A DNA stretch of 64,000 nucleotides from contig OX328123.1 of the NCBI GenBank assembly GCA_946811695.1, positions 38,598,054 to 38,662,053 on the forward strand, in the 5' to 3' direction. Source of the stretch: Gonocerus acuteangulatus (lineage: Eukaryota > Arthropoda > Insecta > Hemiptera > Coreidae). Of the stretch, positions 35,757 to 47,032 are shown piece after piece (the stretch's first letter is position 1; the number at the start of each line of letters is the position of its first letter). The position numbers and the translations under genes are program-made. The notes beneath the pieces are model-generated. The model did no database searches. It was not told where the DNA came from and saw nothing but the letters and a program-made list of their open reading frames with translations.

Positions 35757-36016
35757 CGTATATAGAAAATAATTTCGGAGGGGGCTGGAAAATTTTCGGG
35801 GGGGGGGCTGAGACCATTTCCGGTGTATGAAATACTAACAATGTAGATATTGGAATTGTTTTAGCCAACTTACACGCTATTACACCCAAAATAGAATATG
35901 TTTTATGAACTAAATGACCTTATTTAATTTATTTTTAAGGGTTTTATGAAATTTTAACCGATCAAATCAAAATTTCGGGGGGGGGGGCTGCAGCCCCCCC
36001 CTTAAATACGCCCATG
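35757..36016. mobile_element. hAT-like MITE with G/C-tract ends, copy 1
   Basis: The element runs from CGTATATAG to ATACGCCCATG and is flanked by a perfect 8-bp duplication, TAATAACG (35749-35756 and 36017-36024). The first bases of the left end are lost compared with the copy at 48777. Inside each end is a poly-G or poly-C tract (TTTCGGGGGGG ... GCAGCCCCCCC). It has no coding capacity. Confidence 0.85.
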
Positions 36017-36152
36017 TAATAACGTATTAATCTGAGTAATCAAGTACATAAAATATAATTTATTTGTTTTATGTTGTTCCCTTATAGAAATCCATACACG
36101 TGAGGGGCATTCGAAATCTGCCTAGATGGTTTATAGAATAGTCTGCACTAAT

Positions 36153-36324
36153 CCGGCTCCGGTAGATCACCGACGTTAGGCAACGTCGGGCGTAGTCAAA
36201 ACCTGAATGGGCGACCGACCACGTGCTGTTGGTATTATAAAAGGGTGGCAACCTGTAGATAGCGCGGGGTTAATAGCCTAATTGTTGATACGCCGTTAAA
36301 CACAAAAAAAGAATAAATAAAAAA
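36153..36324 (+). mobile_element. 5S rRNA-derived SINE, copy 2, with 13-bp TSD
   Basis: AGTCTGCACTAAT flanks the element exactly (36140-36152 and 36325-36337), proving insertion by target-primed retrotransposition. The head GATCACCGACGTTAGGCAAC and GTCGGGCG, then CCTGAATGGGCGACCG and GTGCTGTTGGT, follow the 3' two-thirds of 5S rRNA. The body TATTATAAAAGGGTGGCAAC and tail GGTTAATAGCCTAATTG and GATACGCCGTTAAAC match copy 1 at 561, ending in A-rich sequence. Confidence 0.9.
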
Positions 36325-36337
36325 AGTCTGCACTAAT

Positions 36338-37373
36338 AGCCCCGCCCTGTCAGCTAGTCCCTTTGTACTTCGACGATTGTTCTAGTCAATTTATAACATT
36401 TTAATTATTAGTATAAAAGAAAGATGAATAAATATTAAATGTATGTGCCTAAAGTCCGACCAGAAACATAAGAACTCGGAGTGGCGTGGTCGGAGGGAAG
36501 CCTTCCCCCACGTGTATATTTCGTGTCAACTACAATGAAAAAAAAAAAAAAAAAAAAGGACCTTATTGGCTACTTACTTATTATAATTTTTAAATTACTA
36601 AGCGTGAGACTAAATAACCCAGTGCTTATGGAAATCAAAATTAAATTGATGAAAAAATAAATTTTAATTGCATATATATCCAAAGAATGGTTAATTGTAA
36701 ATCTAAGAGAAAAAGTAAATTTCCGTTCAGACAATACGGAACATTATTTAGGATACAGATTAATATAAGGAGTTATTTTCTAATGCTACAATTCTGATAT
36801 AAAACATAGCACATTTTAATTTAACAAAATTCGTTGCTAAAAGTCATAATATATGCCGTGAGCCATGAGAAGGGTTGGAAATAAGTCTTTGGTAGAATAA
36901 GAAGTATAAAAGGAAGAGGCTGGAGAATTGTGCAGTTGTCCATAACGATGGAAGATGTTCCGCACGCCTACACCGGACACCTGCCTGCATTATTCTCTCA
37001 CTCAGCTGAAGGGTCTTAGTAAATCATAATTAGATCTAACTAGAAATTTTCTTATTAGTTGGAGGTTTTATCTCCACCGTATTAGGTAACATTCCAGCTA
37101 GAATTGAAACACTTAAACATCTCCTAGGATGAGTCCTTTGCCACGTAGATGGCCTAAAGACTACCACTGCTCCTTCCCCCCTCCCAAATGTTAAGGCGGC
37201 CTCAGTCCAATTGTGGCCTATCCTAGCACTACGTCTTGGTTTAGGTCCCAAAGGAAGACGGATAACAGGAAAGGCTAATGAACATGAGAATTTCGGTTAA
37301 AACCTTTTGAACCGATTTCAACCGAAAATGTTTTTATCTTTTTTGTTCAATATTTTAGATTATAGACTAGTTT
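36338..37373. other. Unassigned DNA
   Basis: An A run lies at 36538-36557. No gene is recognised. Confidence 0.4.
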
Positions 37374-37503
37374 TTAGTGCGGTTCCTCCCTCCCTCCTTA
37401 GAGAGGAAACCCGCTAATGAGGTTGACCTTACGATGCAATCCGGAAGTGCCGACTAAAACATTTCTCGTTTCAGACCCCACGAAAATATATGTGGTTCAA
37501 ATT

Positions 37504-37557
<54 letters not shown>

Positions 37558-37589
37558 CATATATATTTATTTATATATATATACATATA

Positions 37590-37640
<51 letters not shown>

Positions 37641-37990
37641 TTATGTATATGTTTGTCTGTTCGCGCCCCTATCGGCTCAAAAGTCCGATTTTGATCAAAT
37701 TTGGTACAAAAATCAATCGTCTAATTTGAAAGGTTAAGTTCGTTAACCAGCAGAATCCATCCACCGGAGCATGGCTTTTGGAGCGAAATTCGCGCAAACA
37801 AATCGGAACGCTTACGTCTTCGAGTACATATGCAAGCTGGTACTCTTTCTATAGGTTCCTTAACGTAGAAAAAGGAATGAAACCATTTTTAAAGCGATAT
37901 ATGTAACCGTTTTTGAGAAACATTGAAACACCTATTTTTCCAAACTAATTTTTAGTTGAAACTTGTTCAAATGTTGAAACAATTCGATTT
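37374..37990 (+). mobile_element. HINE-A copy 5, 3'-truncated
   Basis: It opens with TTAGTGCGGTTCC and the hairpin CCTCCCT...AGAGAGGAAACC, then the conserved CAATCCGGAAGTGCCGACTA, a long imperfect (TA)n core (37507-37650) and the GGCTCAAAAGTCCGATTTTG block. The body stops about 350 bp after the microsatellite. The right end is missing. Confidence 0.75.
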
Positions 37991-38371
37991 GCCCCCTGAA
38001 CCACCGTACGGAGGCGGAATAGCCGTTTCACATCTTATATCGTGGAATGATCTGAGTGCGCCAGATTCCGACTACATATCTTTCCTTCCTGTATTGGTCT
38101 ACGAGCCTCTGGATAGCTGAGCTACCACATGTGGGCGTAGGATTAAGTCCGTACACCCTCGTACTTTTCTCTTATCGAGATCCCTTACTTAATGACTTAC
38201 GTTCCGAGTTATTATCGGCTACGTCATAATCGTTATTCGTGTCACGATATTGGGAATAACGATGAAAAACTCAAGAAGACACATTACCTTTCTTCCTTAT
38301 TTAAATTTGTCAGTAAAAATATTTGTGATATAAAAAATCTAGGAAAATCAATTATGATGTAATTCTTAATT
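37991..38371. other. Unassigned spacer between HINE copies
   Basis: No element is recognised in this stretch. Confidence 0.35.
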
Positions 38372-39757
38372 TTAGCGTGGTTACTCCCTATCTCCATAGG
38401 GAGTAACCGCTTATGAGGTTGACCTCATGACGCGATCCGGACGTGCCGACTAGAAACTTCCTCGTTTCAGACCCCATAGATCACGAAAATATAGGTGGTT
38501 CAAATTTGTATATATATATATTTATATATATGCTTGTCTGTTCGCGCTCCTGAAGGCTCAAAAATGGTCCGATTTTGATCAAATTTGGTACAAAAATCTG
38601 TCTTCTAATTTGAAAGGTCAAGTTCGTTAACCAGCAGAATCCGCCCAATGGAAGATGGCGTTTGGGGCGAAATTCGTGCAAAAAAAATCGTAACGCTTAC
38701 GTTTTTGAGTTTATATGCTTGCAGGTACTTGTTTTATATGTTTCTCAACATATGAAAACGAATGAAACCATTTTCAAGGCGATATCTGTAACCGTTCCTA
38801 AGAAAAGTGGAATCAATGTTTTTGTAAGTCATTATTTTTTTGTGGGTACTTAGAATCGGGGGATTCTATTGAAATATTTTCTACATCTTGGAAATTACTC
38901 CCAACTAAGATGTTTAAATTTTGGTTATATTTGGAGTTAAGGAAGTATGCGAAAAAAATTATTTTCTTAATAGGCATGAATAGTTTTCAGATCTTCATAC
39001 ATTTTTCGTAAATATCTCGATTACGGTTGGGAAATCGTGCTAAGTGGAAGGTGGCCATTCGAATGCTTACTAAATTCTCTACAAAAAAGGGTCCTGAAGC
39101 AATATTCGATGGGGCAACGTCAATCAGAGATATAAGCGCTTAAAACGTAAAAAGTGTTTGTTTTGTTGTTTTGAAAGGGTTTTTCTCTTTGCTTAACTCT
39201 CTTTTTAATTGGTTGTTTCTTGTTTTAAATTGCATTTATCAGTAAAATTAGTATTGTAGTAAAATAAGCTAAGAAACGGTGAAAGGTATTGGTAAGTTTG
39301 GAGTGGCTGTGGTAATCAAGATGGCAGTGGCTAATCATGATGGCGTAGTTTGTTTTGAATTATCCGGTCTATATAACCTTCCTCATAGTCTCTAACTGTA
39401 GTTATCGTTATTTCTTATTTTATAGAAAGATTTAACCCACGTCAGAATGGAATTTTATTCGCCATGAAGCACATATTTTCAGTTGATTATAACAGTAAAA
39501 CCAATTTGCTAGTAAAACAAGATACTTAAAATGACAACGAATTTTTGGTTGTTTATAATAGAGCCTTCTCAGCAGTAGTCGAAGAGTAAGTACGTTTTCA
39601 GTACATAATTGTATTGACTTATACAGATTAAAAATTATTCGCTTCTGTGTAAGTTGGCTACTGTCAGTTTCCTGTGATTTGTAATGCTAATCTATTCCAT
39701 TTCTTCAAGATATACGTAACCGCGCTAAGATGACGCAGTTCCTGCGAGTCGGACTTT
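38372..39757 (+). mobile_element. HINE-A copy 6, full length (1386 bp)
   Basis: This is the best reference copy. Left motif TTAGCGTGGTTAC with hairpin ACTCCCTATC...ATAGGGAGT, the conserved leader GACGTGCCGACTAG, a short TA core at 38510-38530, the post-core block GGTCCGATTTTGATC, GGCGAAATTCG, the body module, GAGCCTTCTCAGCAGTAG, then AACCGCGCTAA, a GCAGTTCCTGC hairpin and GGACTTT. No target duplication is visible, as expected for rolling-circle elements. It has no coding capacity. Confidence 0.85.
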
Positions 39758-39766
39758 ATTGTTTTT

Positions 39767-39901
39767 TTAGCGCGGTTCCTCCCTATCTCCATAGGGAGAA
39801 CCCGCTTATGAGGTTGACCTCACGACACGATCCGGACGTGCCGACCAGAAACTTTCTCGTTTCAGACCCCTTAGATCACGAAAATATAGGTGGTTCAAAT
39901 T

Positions 39902-39948
<47 letters not shown>

Positions 39949-40433
39949 GCTTGTCTGTTCGCGCTCCTGACGGCTCAAAAATGGTCCGATTTTGATGAAA
40001 TTTAGTACAAAAATCAGTCTTCTAATTTGAAAGGTCAAGTTCGTTAACCAGTAGAATCCGCCCATTGGAAGATGGCGTTTGGGCGAAATTCGCGCAAAAA
40101 AAAATCAAAACGCTTTCGTTTTAGAGTTCATATGCTTGCAGGTACTTCATTTATAGGTTCCTTAACATAGGAAAACTAATGAAACCATTTTTAAGGCGAT
40201 ATCTGTAACCGTTTTTGAGAAAAGTGGTATCAATGTTTTCGCATGTTATTATTTTTTTGTGAGTACTTAGAATCGCGGGATTCAATTGACATATTTTCTA
40301 CATCTTGGAAATTGATCCCAACTAAGATGTTTAAATTTTGGTTATATTTGGAGTTAAGGAAATGTGTGAAAAACATATTTTATTAATAGACATGAAAAGT
40401 TTTCGGATCTTCATACATTTTTCGTAAATATCC
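39767..40433 (+). mobile_element. HINE-A copy 7, 3'-truncated, tandem to copy 6
   Basis: It begins with TTAGCGCGGTTCC nine bases after the end of copy 6, in the same direction. It has the left hairpin, a (TA)n core at 39904-39949 and the usual post-core block, and breaks off at CGTAAATATC before the right end. Confidence 0.8.
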
Positions 40434-40554
40434 TATGCTTTCCTGGATAGAAGGCTACTCGTGGACGAAATCTTTGAATTTGTTGGCTTTATGTCTCCAC
40501 CAGAAGTATTGCCATCCATTGAACATTAGTTCGTTTACTTACTCATACACACTC

Positions 40555-40596
40555 ACAAACACAAACACAACACACACACACACACACGCGCGCGCG

Positions 40597-40654
<58 letters not shown>

Positions 40655-40673
40655 TATATATATATACACATCC
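40555..40673. repeat. (AC)n(GC)n(AC)n(TA)n compound microsatellite
   Basis: AC repeats are interrupted by a short CGCGCGCG block and followed by TA repeats. It is not part of a recognisable HINE copy. The open frames across it are artefacts. Confidence 0.95.
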
Positions 40674-41431
40674 TGGAGAGTTATTTCATCGGCATTGTCA
40701 TTTGGACTTCTTTGGCATTGTCGCTGATTTTCCATAACTCTATAGCAGCACAAAAAAAAACCGGATACGTTATTTCAATTAGATGTAGATAGCTTACCCG
40801 TCGAGGTGATAAGCAGTCGGGGAATAGATGGGATTCGGCTAAGAAACAACAATAAGATTTTCATGAAACTCTATACTTAATAATAATGTTTATTTCGCTT
40901 GTCGATTGTGAGTGATTCTTCGTTTTTGTCAGTAATCAGAGTTGGAAAGGACTAACTTCACCAAAATAACCCTTCAGTATTAATAGGGCAAACAGATTAT
41001 TATTTCTTTCTTTTTTATTTTCTTTTTTTTTTACGGGACATCGACATAAAACAGATTATTATTATTATTATCACAATGTCCTGATTTTGATGCTGCTGAA
41101 TTTAATTCATTTTCCAGTACATCTTCGAGTGCAAGTTGCCAATGAAGTGTAATCTGGTTAAGGCTGACTGTAAATTTGTTCTTTATTTCTTCTTCAAGTA
41201 AATGTGTTTTTAGTTAGTTAGCATAACATATGAATGTTCTGTGTCTTTACGTCTACGTCTGTTTCGTGTTCTTGAAGCTTCTCTGTCCATAAATAGTGAG
41301 TCAATCCTTGCGACTAATACATTTTAGCGATTATTGTACATAATTAACAGCATGTATATATTTTCCAAGATTCACTGTTAGCATAGCATTTCAGTTAACA
41401 TAGAATGACTGGTCCCCAACGCACATTGCTT

Positions 41432-41491
<60 letters not shown>

Positions 41492-41943
41492 ATAAATAAT
41501 TTGAGAAACCGGCACTGCTGTATTTGGGCGGCAGGGGTATCCGTTAATTTTGTGTTGTTTTTTTTTAATTTCCTAATAGTTTTAACGAAAATTACTTTTT
41601 ATGATAAGTAGTTGTACCCCATTTTTGTATTGTGTGTCTATTGGATTCTGAGAGAAGTAAGTCTAAAAGGATGAATGAATGAAACAGCTGTAAAGTATAA
41701 TCCATTGACTAGTAGTGGCCCTGGCGATCCATGACGGAGGCGGTTCTTCCCACGGATTCCGCGAGCCTCTCTGTGACACTCTCACTTCCGCCGCTCACTC
41801 CTCCGTCACGCTCACTCTGTTACGGTTCTTATTCCTCCATCAATGAAAAGATGGATAATTACAGGAAGTTTTACCAACTCAAATAATAACGTAGTTCTTC
41901 AATCATATGTAGTTCTCTCTGTACGTATGTTAATAATAAGCTC
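40674..41943. other. Unassigned DNA with a (TA)n tract
   Basis: A (TA)n microsatellite lies at 41434-41489. No gene is recognised. Confidence 0.45.
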
Positions 41944-42299
41944 ATATAAAATATGAAAGAAAAATTACAAATTTTTTGAAAATTTTTAAACATACGTTTT
42001 AAGAGAAATTTAAATTTTAAAGTTTTAAAAATTACCTTAAAATTTCAATTTTCATAAATAGGTCATGATATATATCATTTTAATCAGCATTTAATACACT
42101 AACGAATGCTTTTTACCACACCTCTAGCTCATTTCGTTTGGGAGTTATGTTACATTTTATGATCAAGTGTCTGTCCTAAAATGTGCTTTTTAATTTTGCT
42201 CTCTATAAAAACTTAAACTTTCATAACTCGAAAACTAATAAAGATAAAATTCTAAAAATTTGGATTTTTAATTTTCTTATGGGGTACCATTGATGAGCC

Positions 42300-42353
<54 letters not shown>

Positions 42354-42420
42354 GAAATTTTTTCTTTGTTTTTGGATCACTTTATATGGAATGACCCATC
42401 GGCAACAAGTTTGGAGGGGA
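41944..42420 (+). repeat. Interspersed repeat D, copy 1
   Basis: AATATGAAAGAAAAATTACA through TATGGAATGACCC matches 44511-44925 along its whole length. The main difference is an A run at 42305-42349 (about 45 bases) where the second copy has a short mixed A-rich stretch. Both copies point the same way, and they lie 2.6 kb apart. The class is unknown. Confidence 0.8.
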
Positions 42421-44510
42421 CAGTACTGGGTCCTAAGGGTGAATTCGACGATTACTCGGAAAATTAAATTAATCATGGGGCAAAATAATCCAACCCGAAA
42501 GTCCCCACAAAGATCAGGCAATCATAATCAATCTGGGGAAATAGAGGGAGTCGAATAAGTCGATTAAAAAAAATAAAATAAAATCCGGGAATGATTAAAC
42601 TGTTTAAGGTTAAAATATTAGCTAGTGGTAATTTAGGAGAATGATTTTTCCAAAAAAATATCAAAGATAATGATAACCAGTGTTTTGACGGCAGGGTAGA
42701 GAAAAGGAACTTTCTTTACGGTTGGTGGAGGTCGGTTGCGGTGACGAAGAGATCAACCCTTTTGCAATTTTGGGGGAGTTAGTTTAAGATCATCGTTCAC
42801 CAACAAGCGGCATCTCTCACAAGCTATACTAGCCGTCGTAATTAAGCGTTATTATCTGTAATGAGTAAACATTTACAAATGTTTGTTGCAGCTAGATGCA
42901 AATGAGCTGTTGCAGCTAGAGATCTAAAACTAGCCAGGAAGAATAACTTTACCGGTGCTATCCCTATTTAAATGTTCTAGAGGATTAGAAAGTTAAGAAA
43001 GAAGAACTATGCATAAGAGTCATCTGTAAAAATGTTTTACTGGAAATGAGAATCGAACATGGAAAGGTCATTGATATAAACTGAGAAAAGAGAGGGGGGA
43101 GGGGGATAGGGAAATACCTTGGGGCAACTTGAGTGAGTGGACGGATTTAGAAGCAGGAAGTTGTACGATCAATATCGGAACTAACAATTAAGGAAGGATT
43201 ACTGCTAACACAGGACTCCTAAATAGATTAGAGGTCTATATTGAATTATAGAAATGTTCCACAAAAATAGTGCAATGAGCGGAATAGCCAAACCGAAAAT
43301 CAGTTTGTAAAAAATTAAGATTATTTTACCCTTCAAGGATATTTGGTTAAGCATAAGGCATTTCAGAGGACTTGATATAGCGAATTGAAGATATTTGACA
43401 AAAACGGTTGGGATGGAAATTACAGATTTACACACACTCACCAGTACTGTGAAAAGGCATTTTCAGATCAGCTTCAGGGTTTTATTAGGTATTAATGTCA
43501 GGATCTCGAATAACATTTTTCTATGACAGAGATTTGGATAATGTTCAATTCTCGGCCTACTTTGTAAACTCTAGTCTCGCAACTTAAGAAAGGTTGATCA
43601 TACATCTTATTAATGTAAGTTTGACGGCGCTAGATTATATTCTTCCCCTGAAATGAAACAACTAGGAGGAGTTATTCCAGATGAGGATTAGTTAATGTGG
43701 GAAGAGCGTCAGCTTTGGAACCAATTAACAATTCGCTAAGAGTCTTCCGAGGACATACGTGCTCTGCAACGCGTAGCAACCTCATCGCCAAACCATCGCT
43801 TACCGCGCAATCCTCTTCCACGAAGCCTCTACTCTGCCCAGAATACTCTAGAGCCTCTTCCGTTCACAGGAGGCCACTCACATCCTAGTACCACTAGTTC
43901 TTAATCTCTCAAGTACACTTCATTGTCCAGGTATATTCGGCTTTTGTCGTTGTCTGTAGTATTGTTTTCTGTAGTAAAGCAAACGTACAGCCCATGGTGG
44001 CAATTGAACACACGACGCGAGAGACACGGAGTGCTCACACTCATCTAAAAGAGCAAAATTTTGCATTGATATGGGTTATATTAAACATGGCGTCACAGCT
44101 TTACAAGGTGTCAGTTAATTTTTTCGAGCAAGAAATTTTGTTGTTGTTTTTTTTTGGGGGGGGGGAGGTGTGTGGGTAGAGGGAGTGGCAGATGAAACGT
44201 ACTTTTAATGATTTTTATATAGGAATTATGAAATAATGCCTTTTCACAATTGTGTTTTAGTTTTTTACGTTTTTCTCGGAAAGGAAGCAAATCGAGATAT
44301 ATGCCAAAGGACTTTTTTTCTTTCTTTTTTCATTCTGCATCGATTCCCAATTTTAGGCCGTTTTGGGGGGGGGCACCCTGTGTATGTTAGATGACTTTAA
44401 TTTCTTTTTCTAAATATTTCAATTTTTTATCTACCAACATAAAGTTAATAATTAAAATAAATATGATCCCATTAAGATCCCAACTTGAAATTTACACAAA
44501 ACTGAGATAA
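42421..44510. other. Unassigned DNA between the two repeat-D copies
   Basis: G runs occur at 44155-44163 and 44365-44374, the second followed by CACCCTGTGTA, a possible single transposon end. No coding region is recognised. Confidence 0.4.
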
Positions 44511-44925
44511 AATATGAAAGAAAAATTACAAATTTTTTGAAAATTTTTAAACATACGTTTTAAGAAAAATTTAAATTTTCAAGTTTTAAAAATTACCTTA
44601 AAATTTCAATTTTCATAAATAAGTCAAGATATATATGATTTTAATCAGCATTTAATACACTAACGAATGCCTTTTACCACACCTCTCTAGCACATTTCTT
44701 TTGGGAGTTATGGTACATTTTATGATCAAGTGTCGGTCCTAAAATGTGCTTTTTTATAAAACGTAAACATTCATAACTCGAAAACTAATAAAGATAAATT
44801 TCTAAAAATTTGGATTTTTAATTGTCTTATGAGGTACTATTGATGAGCCAAATTTAAAAACAAAATCAAAAAATTTGAGGGGAAAAACTGTGGATTACTT
44901 GATATGGAATGATCCCGTTGCCAAT
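44511..44925 (+). repeat. Interspersed repeat D, copy 2
   Basis: See copy 1 at 41944. It shares ACACTAACGAATGC, GGGAGTTAT, ATGATCAAGTGTC, TCATAACTCGAAAACTAATA and ends with ATATGGAATGATCCC. The arrangement could be an old segmental duplication of only this repeat or two separate insertions. Confidence 0.8.
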
Positions 44926-45067
44926 ATTTTCTTGCTTCCTTTCTCTACCTCTTCTTGAATCCAGGTGCACGCCTTTCTAAAAATTGGATTTCATATTGCT
45001 AAATAATTTGCTTACATTAACCTGTATAATTACAAAATAACATATATAGCTTTGCCCTTTTATATTT

Positions 45068-45125
45068 GTAAAGAACCAAGGGTCGTGGTTTCAACTCCCA
45101 CAAGATGTGGCGGCTTTTCTATCGA
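45068..45125 (+). mobile_element. SINE2 fragment
   Basis: GGGTCGTGGTTTCAACTCCC and GATGTGGCGGCTTTTCTAT match the B-box and adjacent body of SINE2 (14795, read in reverse). Only this part is present. Confidence 0.4.
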
Positions 45126-45260
45126 ATGACTCAATTAGTAATTATCAAGTTAATTTATTTGCGGAGTAAACCCCCACTCCTGCTGGTTTGATTTGGCTTA
45201 GTTTCACAACACTCGTTATCATTAGTTGGCCACAATATTTGCCGAGTATAGTTCTAACCA
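45126..45260 (-). mobile_element. HINE-B fragment
   Basis: TTGCGGAGTAAACCCCC and the following GGTTTGATTTGGCTTAG resemble the internal tandem unit of HINE-B at 1090-1620. It is diverged and short. Confidence 0.35.
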
Positions 45261-45329
45261 AAGCAATGATTGCGACAGTTATGGTTAATTTAATAATTTA
45301 TATCTTGTGTGATTTTTCAAACATTCTTT

Positions 45330-45465
45330 TTAGCGCGGTTCCTCCCTCCCCCATAGGGAGGAACCCCGCTTATAGGGTTGATACAATGAAACAATCCGGA
45401 AGTGCCGACTAGAAAATTTCGCGTTTCAGAACCCCTAGAGACCGAAAATAACGGTGGTTCAAATT

Positions 45466-45518
<53 letters not shown>

Positions 45519-47032
45519 CTGTTCGCTCTCTAGATAGAAGACGAATGGTCCGATTTTGATGAAATTTGGTACAAAAATCCTTCGTCCAATTTGAAAGGTC
45601 AAGTTCGTTAACCAGCAAAATCCGCCTACTGGAAGATGGCGTTTGGGGCGAAATTCGCGCAAAAAAAATCGTAACGCTTACGTTTTTGAGTTCATAAGCT
45701 TCTAAGTACTCGTTTTATATGATTCCTGGGCTAGGAAAACGAATGAAACCATTTTCAAGGCGATAGCTTTAACCGTTTTCGAGAAAATTGGAAAAATATT
45801 TTTTGAATACCGTTTTTGGTTTGGGTACTTAGAATCATGGGATTCAGTTGAAACATTTTCTGCATGTTCTAATTTCATCAAAACTAATATGTTGAAATTT
45901 TGGTTACGTTTGGAGTTAAGGAAGGGTTAGAATAAAATATTTTATTAACAGACATAAAACGTTTTAGTAACTTTGTTTACTTTCATTAATATCTCGAAAA
46001 AGGTTGAGAATCTTGGTAAACGGAAGAGTACCATTAGAAAGCTTATTAAATGCTCTAAAAAAAAGGTTCTAATGAAAGTTTTGATTAGGCGATGTCAATC
46101 GGAGAAATAAGAGCTTAAAACTTTAAAGTAATTGATTTCGCTTATTCGAACTGTTCTTTTTGTCTGTTTTTTATTCCTTGTTATTTTTTAATTGCTTATT
46201 TTTGGATAATGTATTTGAAAATAAAACAGGTTAAGAAAAATAAGAAAAACAATTTAATGTTAGAGATATGGATTTCCAAGATATCTAGCTTTTCAACTGC
46301 CTAGCGTCCTTCCTAGGGAGGGTTCTTTGTCTTTGATTTTGGTACTTAGAATTATGGGATACAGTTGAAACATTTTCTGCATGTTGGAGTTTCATCAACA
46401 CTAATATGTTGAAATTTTTGTTACGTTTAGAGTAAAGGAAGGGTTAGAATAAAATATTTTATTAACAGACAAAAAAAGTTTTGGTAACTTTGTATAATTT
46501 CGTTAGTATCTCGAAAACCGTTGACAATCTTGTGAAGCGGAAGATTACCATTCGGAAGCTTACTAAATGCTCTACAAAAAAGGTTCTGAAGAAAGTTTTA
46601 ATTAGGCGATGTCAATCGGAGAAAAAAGTGTTTAAAGCTTTAAATTAATTGATTTCGTTTATTCCAATGGTTCTTTTTTTCTGTTTTATTTCTTGTTATT
46701 TTTTAATTGCTTATAGTTGGATAATGTATTTGACAATAAAACTGGTTAAGTAAAATAACAAAAACAATTTATTGTTAGAAATATAGATTTCCAAGATTCC
46801 AAGACCTTGTCACTAGCGGGTCTGTTTCTAGTGTAGCGGATCCTTCCAGGCAAGATTGTAAATCATGACCTTTCAAGACTTTACTACTCACAGGAATGGC
46901 GTTAGTGACCTTAAGGGTTGACACGCCATCATAATAATTAATAATAACTGCTTCTATTTTAATCTTTCCAAATTAGACTAGGGATATGAACGGAACCGCG
47001 CTAAGATGATGCAGTCCTGCGAGACGGACTTT
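45330..47032 (+). mobile_element. HINE-A copy 8, full length
   Basis: Left motif TTAGCGCGGTTCC with perfect hairpin (GGTTCCTCCCT...AGGGAGGAACC), leader AAGTGCCGACTAG, (TA)n core at 45468-45514, post-core block, two successive ~450-bp modules (45830-46260 and 46340-46790), then GGAACCGCGCTAA (46993-47005), a GCAGTCCTGC hairpin lacking one base and GGACTTT near 47032. A SINE-tail-like fragment lies inside at 46885-46935 (GGCGTTAGTGACCTTAAGGG). Confidence 0.85.

Noticed and set aside
43990..44055. Reversed tRNA-like SINE
   Set aside because: Only a weak B-box-like GTGTTCAATTGCC is present, with no A-box or shared body.
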